Made by a program: the position numbers and the translations under genes
Notes under the pieces: generated by a model
What the model was told of the DNA's origin: nothing
Databases searched by the model: none
What the model saw: the letters and a program-made list of their open reading frames with translations, nothing else
DNA from: Bacillus sp. SG-1
GTDB taxonomy: Bacteria > Bacillota > Bacilli > Bacillales > Bacillaceae_B
Assembly: GCF_000181495.1 (NCBI RefSeq)
Contig: NZ_ABCF01000024.1
Span: 1-40,293, forward strand
DNA length: 40,293 nt
Reading direction: 5' to 3'
Part shown: in pieces, positions 34,265-40,293 of the stretch
Position numbering within the stretch: the first letter of the stretch is position 1
Layout of the letters: each line of letters begins with the position of its first letter

Positions 34265-35377
34265 TTATTTTGCAGGTAATGTAATTACAAATGAAGTGTA
34301 CTCATCGTTTGATTGACACGTTAACTCTCCATTATGTTTCTCGACAATTTCTTTGCAGATAAAGAGGCCGAGCCCTGTCCCCTCCTGTTTGGAAGTAACA
34401 AAAGGTTCAAAGATACTGGATAAGATGTCATCAGGTATTTTTTCTCCGTTATTGCAGATGCAAAGGGTGAAGAGGTCATCCTTTAGTTCTGACTCAATCC
34501 AGATTATTGGCTTATTGGAGCTTATGCTCAGCACGTCTATGGCATTGAAAATAATATTAATAATGACCTGCCTGAACTCTTCTTTCCATCCTAACACTTC
34601 AAAATCTTTTTCGAGTTGTTTTTTGATAGAAACATTGACCTCAAGAATCCTGGGGTAAAGGAAAGCAAGTGCATCTTCAATCAACTCATTCAAAGAGAAG
34701 GCTGTTTTCTCCATGGTTACAGTAGATTTCTTGGACAACAGCAAAAACTGTGAAATCCTGAAGTTTAGCTGATCCAGTTCATTAGAGATGATATCCAAAT
34801 AAGACAGACCAGGGTTCTCAGCTTTTAAAAGCTGAATGAAACCATTGATGGATGTCAAAGGATTCCTAAATTCGTGAACAAAGCTAGAGGTCATTTTTCC
34901 AAGAAGGGAAAGCCTGTCTTCGTGATGGGAATCAATATATTCCTCTTTTTCTTTGATGATTTGATCTTTCATATGCGTATAGTGTGAGACGGTATAGTAT
35001 GTATATTTATCGAAAAAATAATTGATTTTATTGACAATTCGCTGAAGTTCAGTCCAATCAGTGCTCAAGCCATCAAGATATTTGAGGGCTTCAGAACGGC
35101 CAAGATTCAAGTTATACACAAATTCTCCTATATTTGTATCAGCTTCAAATCGCTGTTTTGCAAATTTATATGCTTCAGCTTGGATATACGGATCCCATTC
35201 AGCTTTTGGGATATGACAGCATTCAATGAATTGTTCATATACTTGTCTTCCATTAGCTACAATTTGTTCTTTGGAGAAATTTGTATTAGAGGGCGTAAGC
35301 TGATCCGACCAGCCTTGTAAAATCACTTCTTTATGGGAAAGAAAAAAATTAATCACTTCTTGTTTAACAGGAGACAT
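34265..35377 (-). CDS. Cytosolic orphan histidine kinase with RsbRD-type N-terminal domain
   Basis: This soluble kinase of 370 residues starts with a helical domain (residues about 1-145: VINFFLSHKEVILQGWSDQL to YYTVSHYTHMKDQI) resembling RsbRD N-terminal sensory domains. A HisKA domain follows with H168 in SSFVHEFRNPLTSINGF, and an HATPase_c domain with N box EFRQVIINIIFNAIDVL and G2 GTGLGLFICKEIVEK. It has no membrane segments and no adjacent response regulator, like sporulation phosphorelay kinases. ATG 35377 follows GAGGTG. The signal is unknown. A perfect TTATCT-CA-AGATAA palindrome lies about 50 bases upstream. Confidence 0.87.
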   Translation of the reverse strand: MSPVKQEVINFFLSHKEVILQGWSDQLTPSNTNFSKEQIVANGRQVYEQFIECCHIPKAEWDPYIQAEAYKFAKQRFEADTNIGEFVYNLNLGRSEALKYLDGLSTDWTELQRIVNKINYFFDKYTYYTVSHYTHMKDQIIKEKEEYIDSHHEDRLSLLGKMTSSFVHEFRNPLTSINGFIQLLKAENPGLSYLDIISNELDQLNFRISQFLLLSKKSTVTMEKTAFSLNELIEDALAFLYPRILEVNVSIKKQLEKDFEVLGWKEEFRQVIINIIFNAIDVLSISSNKPIIWIESELKDDLFTLCICNNGEKIPDDILSSIFEPFVTSKQEGTGLGLFICKEIVEKHNGELTCQSNDEYTSFVITLPAK

Positions 35378-35743
35378 TGTTTCACCTCAAGTAACTAATA
35401 AATTTTAAAATGAATGGGTCTGACAGCTTATCTCAAGATAATAGTTTGTAAATAAAAAACCTCTCCCCCTTAATATATCTTTAAATAAGGACTTTTTATA
35501 GGGGTAATTGGAAAAAACACTCAAATTTTATCGGAAATTAGTTGTTATATCTTAAAAAGCAAGGATTAATTAACCAGATTACGAGAAAGGGATAACGGTT
35601 ATTAATGAATGAAGATCAATATTTATGAAAGTCAATTTAAAAATGCCCATTATGAAGAATTATTATTTGATAAAAGTAAATTGGCAAAAAGATGAAGTTC
35701 GTGTAAAATTACACTATGAATTAATATGACGGGAAGGTGTGTT
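35378..35743. other. 366-base divergent intergenic region with two palindromes
   Basis: It separates the leftward kinase gene from the rightward XRE gene. TTATCTCAAGATAA (35428-35441) is nearer the kinase, and GTGTAAAATTACAC (35701-35714) is 29 bases before the XRE start. A 28-codon frame at 35609-35695 (with SQFKNAHYEELLFDKSKLAKR) has a protein-like composition but no good ribosome site; it could be a gene remnant. Confidence 0.55.
35701..35714 (+). promoter_or_regulatory. Candidate operator of the XRE regulator
   Basis: GTGTAA and TTACAC are perfect 6-bp inverted arms with AA between, placed where an autorepressor would bind, 29 bases before the start codon of a helix-turn-helix gene. Confidence 0.5.
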
Positions 35744-36208
35744 ATGACAAAAGAGGAATTGATTCTGCTCGTTTCCGAAAAGTTGAAGATGGTCCGCACT
35801 GAAGCTGGATATACACAGGATAAAATGGCTTCCGTCATTGGAGTCTCAAAAAAGACACTGGTACAAATCGAAAAAGGGCGGATGGAGGCAGGGTGGACAA
35901 CTGTGGTTGCAGTATGTGCCCTTTTCCGCCATAGTGAAACACTGATGAACTCCTTCGGCGGTGAACCTCTTGAAGTCTTGGAGGTCGTAGCCAGAGAAGA
36001 TGTTGATTACCGTAAAGAGAAAACGCTGGGCGGAAAGATCTGGTGGAAGGAAGTCAATAAAGATGATGGGTTCATTTTGCAGCAGAATATCATCACCCAT
36101 CATTTTCGGATTCTCGATGAAGATTATTATCGCATTTATAGTACATTTGATGAGAATCAAGCAAAGCAGCGCATGAATGAATTGTTGTCCCAGCAGGATT
36201 TACAGTAG
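35744..36208 (+). CDS. XRE-family helix-turn-helix regulator
   Basis: This 154-residue protein has a Cro/C1-type helix-turn-helix at residues about 9-65 (KLKMVRTEAGYTQDKMASVIGVSKKTLVQIEKG). An unfamiliar C-terminal domain of about 85 residues follows (LGGKIWWKEVNKDDGFILQQNIITHHFRILDEDYYRIYSTF), which may bind a ligand. It should be a transcription factor, probably autoregulated through the palindrome upstream. ATG 35744 follows GGGAAGGTG; the in-frame ATG at 35726 lies before that site. A long hairpin terminator follows. Confidence 0.85.
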   Translation: MTKEELILLVSEKLKMVRTEAGYTQDKMASVIGVSKKTLVQIEKGRMEAGWTTVVAVCALFRHSETLMNSFGGEPLEVLEVVAREDVDYRKEKTLGGKIWWKEVNKDDGFILQQNIITHHFRILDEDYYRIYSTFDENQAKQRMNELLSQQDLQ

Positions 36209-36209
36209 T

Positions 36210-36281
36210 AAAGAGGCTGTCTCAGTCAAGGGCAGGATACCGTTACGCGGTGATGCCGGATCTTGATGAGACAGCCTCTTT
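36210..36281. terminator. Long bidirectional terminator hairpin
   Basis: AAAGAGGCTGTCTCA and its exact complement (36210-36224, 36267-36281) enclose a 42-base loop with further pairing. It lies between the convergent XRE and Usp genes, one base after the XRE stop. AGAGGCTGTCTCA arms are common in Bacillus intergenic hairpins. Confidence 0.8.
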
Positions 36282-36289
36282 ATGCATTT

Positions 36290-36799
36290 TTATTTTACAA
36301 TCAGTATGCTGCTGGAACAGTTATGAGAAATTTTTTCACTTACGCTTCCGAGGAACCATTTCTTAATTCCCTTTTTATTGCTGTTCCCTGCAACGATGAT
36401 GTCAACGTTATTCTCATTTGCATAATTGCAAATGCTGTCCGCTTCCGACCCTGTAAGCAGTTCATAGTTGGCGTGAATACCTCTTGATTCGAGGTCTTCC
36501 CTGACAGTCTTGAACTGATCACCATTTTTATTCTTCCTGATTGGGTGTCTGTCCTCAATCTTATTGTCATAGCTGTGGGGAAGGTTTTGTGCTTCCAGGG
36601 AACCCAAGCCGGTATTGACTACATCCAGTGAACGAGTGAATTGCTCACTGCCCTGTTCCTCTTTGTATTCGCTGCCATCCGTAACATGAACGACTGTCAG
36701 GTTAGCCTCCTTGTTATGTGCCAGCAGTTCCACGGCTTTTTCTAATGCCTTTCTGCTTCCATCACTATTGTCATAAGCAAGCAAAATATTCTTAAACAT
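36290..36799 (-). CDS. Universal stress protein (UspA family), long form
   Basis: This 169-residue Usp starts with FKNILLAYDNSDGSRKALEKAVELL and ends with the nucleotide-binding motif VAGNSNKKGIKKWFLGSVSEKIS and SSSILIVK. It is about 30 residues longer than the copy at 18812 because of a polar insert around residues 62-98 (TRSLDVVNTGLGSLEAQNL to RKNKNGDQF). The lone G-N-S at the phosphate loop departs from G-x2-G, so ATP binding is less certain. ATG 36799 follows GAGGTGAAAG. It is probably a stress gene, but no clear promoter class can be assigned. Confidence 0.9.
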   Translation of the reverse strand: MFKNILLAYDNSDGSRKALEKAVELLAHNKEANLTVVHVTDGSEYKEEQGSEQFTRSLDVVNTGLGSLEAQNLPHSYDNKIEDRHPIRKNKNGDQFKTVREDLESRGIHANYELLTGSEADSICNYANENNVDIIVAGNSNKKGIKKWFLGSVSEKISHNCSSSILIVK

Positions 36800-36856
36800 C
36801 TGCTTTCACCTCTGATTTTATTTGGATAGGTCCTTGTGTTGATTAAGAAACTAAAT

Positions 36857-36903
36857 TTAAAAAAGGAACGATGGTAATCTGCAATGCTGCTCCATCATTC
36901 CTT
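36857..36903 (-). terminator. Terminator of the 22-residue peptide gene
   Basis: Read leftward, AAGGAATGATGG pairs with CCATCGTTCCTT (one G-U) and runs into six T, starting nine bases after the peptide's stop codon. Confidence 0.85.
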
Positions 36904-36911
36904 GTTGAAGA

Positions 36912-36980
36912 TTAAATTAGTGCAAGAATCGCTCCGATAACGACGATAGCTCCGATGATCATTAATATTGTACGAATCAT
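36912..36980 (-). CDS. 22-residue hydrophobic peptide, sigma-B-type gene
   Basis: The frame encodes MIRTILMIIGAIVV followed by eight more mostly hydrophobic residues (to LALI), a single membrane span with one N-terminal arginine. GAGGTG lies seven bases before ATG 36980. A sigma-B-type promoter stands upstream and a strong terminator directly downstream, so this is a complete transcription unit despite its size. I do not recognise the family. A role at the membrane in the general stress response is inferred from promoter and composition. Confidence 0.78.
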   Translation of the reverse strand: MIRTILMIIGAIVVIGAILALI

Positions 36981-37060
36981 GAAAACTCACCTCTGCTTTG
37001 GATTAATGGAATATTGATTGCTAATAAGATTTTGATTGGTAACTGGTGTGTAATAGAGTA

Positions 37061-37086
37061 GTACCCCGCACGTAATTTTCTTAAAC
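37061..37086 (-). promoter_or_regulatory. Sigma-B promoter
   Basis: Leftward, GTTTAA (37086-37081) and GGGTAC (37066-37061) are 14 bases apart, matching the sigma-B consensus GTTTAA-N13/14-GGGTAT at 11 of 12 positions. It lies about 80 bases before the 22-residue peptide gene. Confidence 0.82.
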
Positions 37087-37117
37087 ATTGTAAATCCCTG
37101 TAAACAGATACTCTTTG

Positions 37118-37166
37118 CCCCTTTAAAGCGCTAAGAGGGACAGTCCCTCTTAGCGCTTTAAAGGGG
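37118..37166. repeat. Palindromic element, 49-nt copy
   Basis: Exactly complementary 24-base arms (37118-37141, 37143-37166) flank a central A. The core AAGAGGGAC and TTTAAAGCGC arms belong to the family at 17207, 19273 and 27083; the outermost ten bases no longer pair. It lies between a sigma-B promoter and the MFS leader. Confidence 0.93.
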
Positions 37167-37227
37167 TGAAACTTTCATGCAATAGAGGATTGATGAAGCG
37201 AATCCATAGAATTCATACAGCATGAGG

Positions 37228-37296
37228 CTGAAGTCTTTTAGGGTGCCCAGAATAGTGTATTCTTCCTGGCTGATCTTAAAGCCAATCAGACTTCAG
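37228..37296 (+). promoter_or_regulatory. Candidate structured 5' leader of the MFS gene
   Basis: CTGAAGTCT (37228) and AGACTTCAG (37288) form a 9-bp closing stem. Inside, AGAATA-GTG-TATTCT (37250-37264) and TGGCT...AGCCA (about 37267-37285) form two further hairpins, giving a three-way junction. GGAGT and ACTCC pair further down, about 25 bases after the closing stem. I recognise no known riboswitch class. Confidence 0.45.
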
Positions 37297-37384
37297 ACGG
37301 AGAGAAAAACCATCAGGAGTCTCTGAACAAACTCCCGCTATTTTCTTACAATAAAAATAGATTAATTGGATGGGAGAAAATCAA

Positions 37385-38656
37385 ATGAAAAAATTCAAGG
37401 AAATATTTCAGAATCCTACGTTCACAAAATTATTTTTCGCAAATCTCACTTCCCATATGGGGAGTGTCATCGGACTAACAGCTTTCATGTTTTACCTGCT
37501 GGACCGCTTCTCAGAGCAGCCGGTTTATGCATCCATAACCGAAATGATGTATTCAGTCCCGACATTAGCCGTTTTCTTCCTTGTCGGAGTGCTGGCAGAC
37601 CGAATGGACCGGAAAAAGATAGCGTATTATTGTGACACCATCAGCGCCTTTTTATCAATAGTTCTTTTGGGAGCCATCTTCATAGGCTGGATGCCTTTCA
37701 TCTTTTTTGTTCTTTTTTTGCGAAGTGCGGTTCAGAAATTCTTTTTCCCTGCAGAGCAAGGGATCTTGCAAGGTGTTCTGACGAAGGATGACTACTCGAC
37801 TGCAGCAGGATTGAATCAGATGGTGATGAGCCTGTTCATGCTGTTTGGGAACGGCATTGCGATCCTGATTTACTGGCTGTCCGGAATTTATGGAGCGGTC
37901 ATCGTTGATGCGCTGAGCTTTATCATCAGCGCCATTCTAATTAAGAAATGCCAGGTCCCTGTTGAAGCAAGGTTACCCAACGGCCCTCACAAGTTGAAGG
38001 ATCTCAGTTTCTCTTTTATCATGAAGGATTTTAAATTGGGAATGGTCTATATTTTTCAACACAAACTTCTATTAAGTCTGATTGGCGGATTCTTTGTTTT
38101 TGGCATAGTGAACGGTGGATTTTCAGTTATGCCGATCTTCATTTTAAAATATAAGCTGGCGCCGCAAACCTATGAGGAATATTCCATCTTGCTCGGGGTT
38201 GCATTCGGGGCGGGGGTTCTGATAGGAAGTGTCATTGCGTCCATGCTGACGCAGAAATTAAAATTCCATCACTTGATAGTATCAGGATTGATGATATCTG
38301 GAAGTTTCATCATCTTAGCTTCATTTGCGACGACAACCTGGATGTTTCTGGGGGTGATTTTCTTTGCCGCACTGGGACTTCCACTTGTAAACATTGCGAT
38401 CGGCGGATGGATGCCAAGCATTATCGAACCAAAAATGATGGGCCGTGTCCAAGGCTGGATCAGCCCGCTCATGATGCTCTCTCAATCGATTACATTAGGG
38501 TTTATCGCGTTCAGTTTCCCTGCAGTACTGAGCATCGAAATGCTTTATTGGATTGTTGGCGGATGTTTGATGATGATCGGGGTTTTCTATACATTCATTT
38601 TGCCAAAGTTTATGAAAGAGACAGAGGGGCTTCAGCCAGCTGTCGCCTCCTCGTAA
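37385..38656 (+). CDS. MFS transporter
   Basis: This 423-residue transporter has about 12 hydrophobic segments. The start KKFKEIFQNPTFTKLFFANLTSHMGSVIGLTAFMFYLL and the loop GVLADRMDRKKIAYYCD (the MFS motif A, G-x3-D-R-x-x-R-K) mark it as an MFS_3-type exporter. Drug or metabolite efflux is possible; the substrate is unknown. ATG 37385 is chosen for GGGAG eight bases upstream; an in-frame ATG at 37370 precedes that site. It sits alone with its own leader and terminator. Confidence 0.88.
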   Translation: MKKFKEIFQNPTFTKLFFANLTSHMGSVIGLTAFMFYLLDRFSEQPVYASITEMMYSVPTLAVFFLVGVLADRMDRKKIAYYCDTISAFLSIVLLGAIFIGWMPFIFFVLFLRSAVQKFFFPAEQGILQGVLTKDDYSTAAGLNQMVMSLFMLFGNGIAILIYWLSGIYGAVIVDALSFIISAILIKKCQVPVEARLPNGPHKLKDLSFSFIMKDFKLGMVYIFQHKLLLSLIGGFFVFGIVNGGFSVMPIFILKYKLAPQTYEEYSILLGVAFGAGVLIGSVIASMLTQKLKFHHLIVSGLMISGSFIILASFATTTWMFLGVIFFAALGLPLVNIAIGGWMPSIIEPKMMGRVQGWISPLMMLSQSITLGFIAFSFPAVLSIEMLYWIVGGCLMMIGVFYTFILPKFMKETEGLQPAVASS

Positions 38657-38755
38657 CCTTAGGGCTCCCTGCACAGGGATCCTTATTGATTGTGTTTGCT
38701 TATCAAGGTGGAGCGGTAATGAGCAACGCAGAAAATATGATGATCAACAGTCTGA

Positions 38756-38790
38756 GGGCTTCTCCTGGAGAGGCCCTTTTATTTTTCATA
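38756..38790 (+). terminator. Terminator downstream of the MFS gene
   Basis: AGGGCTTCTC pairs with GAGAGGCCCT (one G-U) around CTG and runs into TTTATTTTT, about 100 bases after the stop codon. Confidence 0.8.
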
Positions 38791-38995
38791 CTCTAAACCC
38801 GCATACGGTAAAATAGGGAGAGAGATAAGGGGGGAATTTACGAAAGGCTGTTTTCGTATAGATTGTTGCTTTCGGGAAAATCCCCAGGGCCAGATTTTCT
38901 TTGAATACTTACCAGGGTATTTACTGTGAATTATTGCTATATTTTTTGAAATACATATTAAATAACAAAGTTTTAGAAAAGAGTTTTAATAAAAA
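38791..38995. other. Intergenic region before the sigY promoter
   Basis: No gene is visible. TACGAAA and TTTCGTA form a hairpin at about 38839-38858. The segment 38907-38970 shares TACTTACCAGG and, further on, GCTATxTTTTTTGAAxTACATATTAAA with 34190-34250, so it is a decayed second copy of that repeat. Confidence 0.6.
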
Positions 38996-39020
38996 TGAAC
39001 GAAATCCAGAGCAAGCCGTC
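38996..39020 (+). promoter_or_regulatory. Sigma-Y-type autoregulatory ECF promoter
   Basis: TGAACG (38996-39001) and CGTC (39017-39020) are 15 bases apart, 48 bases before sigY. This matches the TGAAC/CGTC pattern of ECF promoters, and B. subtilis sigY is known to be autoregulated. Confidence 0.75.
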
Positions 39021-39068
39021 TAATAGATGAATCAGCCTAATGCTGACAAAAAGTGAGGAATTAGAGGG

Positions 39069-39617
39069 ATGGTAGAAAAAGAGTTGATAAAAAAAGCAAA
39101 AAAAGGTGATCACAAAGCTTTTGCGGTTCTTTTTAAAGAGAATTACCCTTTCCTTGTAAAATACCTTGTCAAGGTGACGATGAATCGGGACCTGGCAGAA
39201 GAACTCGCACAGGATACGATGGCAAAGTGTGTGGAAAAGATTCACCTATACAACGGGAAATCAAAGTTTTCATCCTGGCTCATGACGATTGCGACCAACC
39301 GGTTTATTGATTTGCAGAGAAAACGAAAACGGGAAAGGGACTGGCAGCAGGAAGAAATCAATCTTCGCAAGATGAAGTGGGAGATGCAATCAAACAAAGA
39401 AGAATGGAATGATTTATTGGAAGCTTTGTCTAAGCTTTCGGAAGAGGTCAGGCTGCCGATCGTCCTGAAGCATTATTATGGTTTTTCCTATGAAGAGATT
39501 GCAGACATGGTGAAACTGCCTGAAGGAACGGTAAAGTCACGCATCCACCATGGGATAAAAAGCTTGCGAAAGGAGTTAAAAGTCGATGAAACAAGAAAAA
39601 CCGGAACAACAAAATGA
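39069..39617 (+). CDS. sigY: ECF RNA polymerase sigma factor SigY
   Basis: This 182-residue ECF sigma factor has region 2 at about residues 10-85 (AFAVLFKENYPFLVKYLVKVTMNRDLAEELAQDTM, with WLMTIATNRFIDLQRK) and region 4 at about 115-170 (LPIVLKHYYGFSYEEIADMVKLPEGTVKSRIHHGIKSLRKEL). Assignment to SigY rests on the downstream yxlC- and yxlD/E-type genes and the TGAACG/CGTC promoter. In B. subtilis SigY is tied to nitrogen starvation and SP-beta/sublancin maintenance. ATG 39069 has GAGG about ten bases upstream. The 3' end overlaps yxlC by 32 bases. Confidence 0.9.
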   Translation: MVEKELIKKAKKGDHKAFAVLFKENYPFLVKYLVKVTMNRDLAEELAQDTMAKCVEKIHLYNGKSKFSSWLMTIATNRFIDLQRKRKRERDWQQEEINLRKMKWEMQSNKEEWNDLLEALSKLSEEVRLPIVLKHYYGFSYEEIADMVKLPEGTVKSRIHHGIKSLRKELKVDETRKTGTTK

Positions 39618-39918
39618 TTGGGACGACCTTCGTGATCTTTTGGATGATAGCTTTAAAGCGATAGATGAAAACATAGAAGATGGAACTCCTTCTGATCAGT
39701 GGTTTGAACAATTTACATTAAACCAGCAAATGCAAGTAAAACAACAACATCGAAAAGAGCTGGCCATCTTTATAGTAATAGCAATACTGATTATCAGTCT
39801 TATCCTTCTCGCGCTTAACGAAAGCATTGTCCTATTTGCAGTTATTCAAGTTGCTGCTTTTATCGCTGCCGTTGGATACGGCGGGCTTTCCTACTTGAAG
39901 CAGGTGATGAGAACATGA
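39586..39918 (+). CDS. yxlC: YxlC-like anti-sigma-Y membrane protein
   Basis: This 110-residue protein has an acidic N-terminal cytosolic half (QQNDWDDLRDLLDDSFKAIDENIEDGTPSDQWFEQF) and two membrane segments at about residues 59-77 and 81-100. The layout and its position right after sigY match B. subtilis YxlC, one of the negative regulators of SigY. The acidic part would hold the sigma factor. ATG 39586 lies within sigY and has AAAGGAG ten bases upstream. Confidence 0.85.
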   Translation: MKQEKPEQQNDWDDLRDLLDDSFKAIDENIEDGTPSDQWFEQFTLNQQMQVKQQHRKELAIFIVIAILIISLILLALNESIVLFAVIQVAAFIAAVGYGGLSYLKQVMRT

Positions 39919-40115
39919 CACAAGAAGAACTTTTGACACTTCTCCTTGTTGCTCCGCTGCTGCTTGTGCAGAGTCTCTTCTTATTTACGGATGCGAGAAA
40001 AAGAGGTCATAAGCATTGGTTTTGGGGTGTATGGGGATTAATTCAATGCCCGTTCCCAATTATTTTTTATTTGATCTTTGCCAGAAAAATTTTCAAGAAA
40101 AATAAAACTATTTAG
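39915..40115 (+). CDS. YxlD/YxlE-type small membrane protein (PLDc_N-like)
   Basis: This 66-residue protein has two membrane segments (TLLLVAPLLLVQSLFLF and WFWGVWGLIQCPFPIIFYLIF) separated by TDARKRGHKH. The WFWGxWGL...P pattern is that of the phospholipase-D N-terminal-like (PLDc_N) domain seen in B. subtilis YxlE. It overlaps yxlC by four bases (ATGA). It most likely helps restrain SigY together with YxlC. Whether it is the YxlD or YxlE counterpart cannot be decided from sequence alone. Confidence 0.8.
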   Translation: MTQEELLTLLLVAPLLLVQSLFLFTDARKRGHKHWFWGVWGLIQCPFPIIFYLIFARKIFKKNKTI

Positions 40116-40126
40116 GAGGAAATAAA

Positions 40127-40293
40127 ATGATTATTGTTACAACAGAGACAGTACCAGGGAAAGAAATTACGGAGTTAAAGGGATTTGTTCGCGGCAGTAC
40201 GGTTCAGGCAAAACATATTGGAAAAGACATTATTGCCGGTTTGAAAACGATTGTGGGTGGAGAAATCAGTGAATACAGTGAGTTGATGGAGCA
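40127..40293 (+). CDS. YbjQ-family (UPF0145) protein, 5' part only
   Basis: The first 55 codons are visible; the window ends inside the gene. The start IIVTTETVPGKEITELKGFV and the following RGSTVQAKHIGKDI segment are diagnostic of YbjQ/UPF0145 proteins, which are about 105 residues long and form a pentamer, with no established function. ATG 40127 follows AGGAGG. It lies 11 bases after the yxlD/E-type gene and probably belongs to the sigY operon, where B. subtilis has yxlF and yxlG instead. Confidence 0.9.
   Translation, partial: MIIVTTETVPGKEITELKGFVRGSTVQAKHIGKDIIAGLKTIVGGEISEYSELME

Noticed and set aside
38718..38795. 25-codon frame MSNAENMMINSLRASPGEAL after GGTGGAG
   Set aside because: Its second half is the stem of the MFS terminator, so codons and hairpin coincide; no other support.

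Overview
The window is about 40 kb of chromosome from an endospore-forming, low-to-moderate GC Bacillaceae species (Bacillus sensu lato; a Rossellomorea-like marine or soil bacillus would fit, but the sequence alone does not settle the species). The evidence is strong AGGAGG-type ribosome binding sites, many TTG and GTG starts, spore genes (spoVR, splA, splB), two sporulation-type orphan histidine kinases, a sigma-Y-type ECF operon and synteny with Bacillus subtilis. The order yhcX - pgcA - yhcY - yhcZ - yhdB - yhdC - spoVR follows the B. subtilis yhcX-to-spoVR region, without bioA, glpPFKD, yhdA, lytF and nsrR, and with an SDR gene, an insertion sequence, a VOC pseudogene and an MFS gene added.

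Layout. 1-1047: a terminator, then a tandem array of eighteen 52-bp units. 1048-2925 (minus): a NERD protein, then a BdbC-type thiol oxidase with its thioredoxin-like partner. 3142-8402 (plus): a small repeat-bearing protein, a short SDR, yhcX, pgcA and a second SDR. 8408-10320: an IS1182-type element inserted into the loop of that SDR's terminator. 10355-10558: a second tandem array, four 53-bp units. 10874-17068: yhcYZ two-component system, VOC pseudogene, yhdB, yhdC, MFS exporter, spoVR. 17346-24012: SulP transporter plus universal stress protein, cadC-cadA cadmium/zinc efflux with an in-frame UGA at the first cysteine of the CadA metal-binding motif, ktrD and two small membrane proteins. 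24525-27002: KinB-like kinase, FbpA-like small protein, aldo/keto reductase. 27221-31068: TPP riboswitch and a thiamin-precursor ABC transporter operon ending in a TatD-type hydrolase. 31311-32597: splA-splB. 32828-38656: cysteine-less ArsC-like pseudoenzyme, GNAT, cytosolic kinase, XRE regulator, universal stress protein, a 22-residue hydrophobic peptide with a sigma-B-type promoter, MFS transporter. 38996-40293: sigma-Y-type promoter, sigY, yxlC, a yxlD/yxlE-type gene and the start of a YbjQ-family gene.

The genes suggest a cell adapting to metal, potassium, oxidative and envelope stress and entering sporulation. The thi locus imports a thiamin precursor under TPP control. CadC would release the cad operon on metal binding. 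YxlC and its neighbour would restrain SigY.

The least explained structures are the UGA codon in cadA, a four-member family of near-perfect 59-nt palindromes with compensating arm changes, the two helper-less tandem arrays of 52 and 53 bp, and a structured leader before the MFS gene at 37385.
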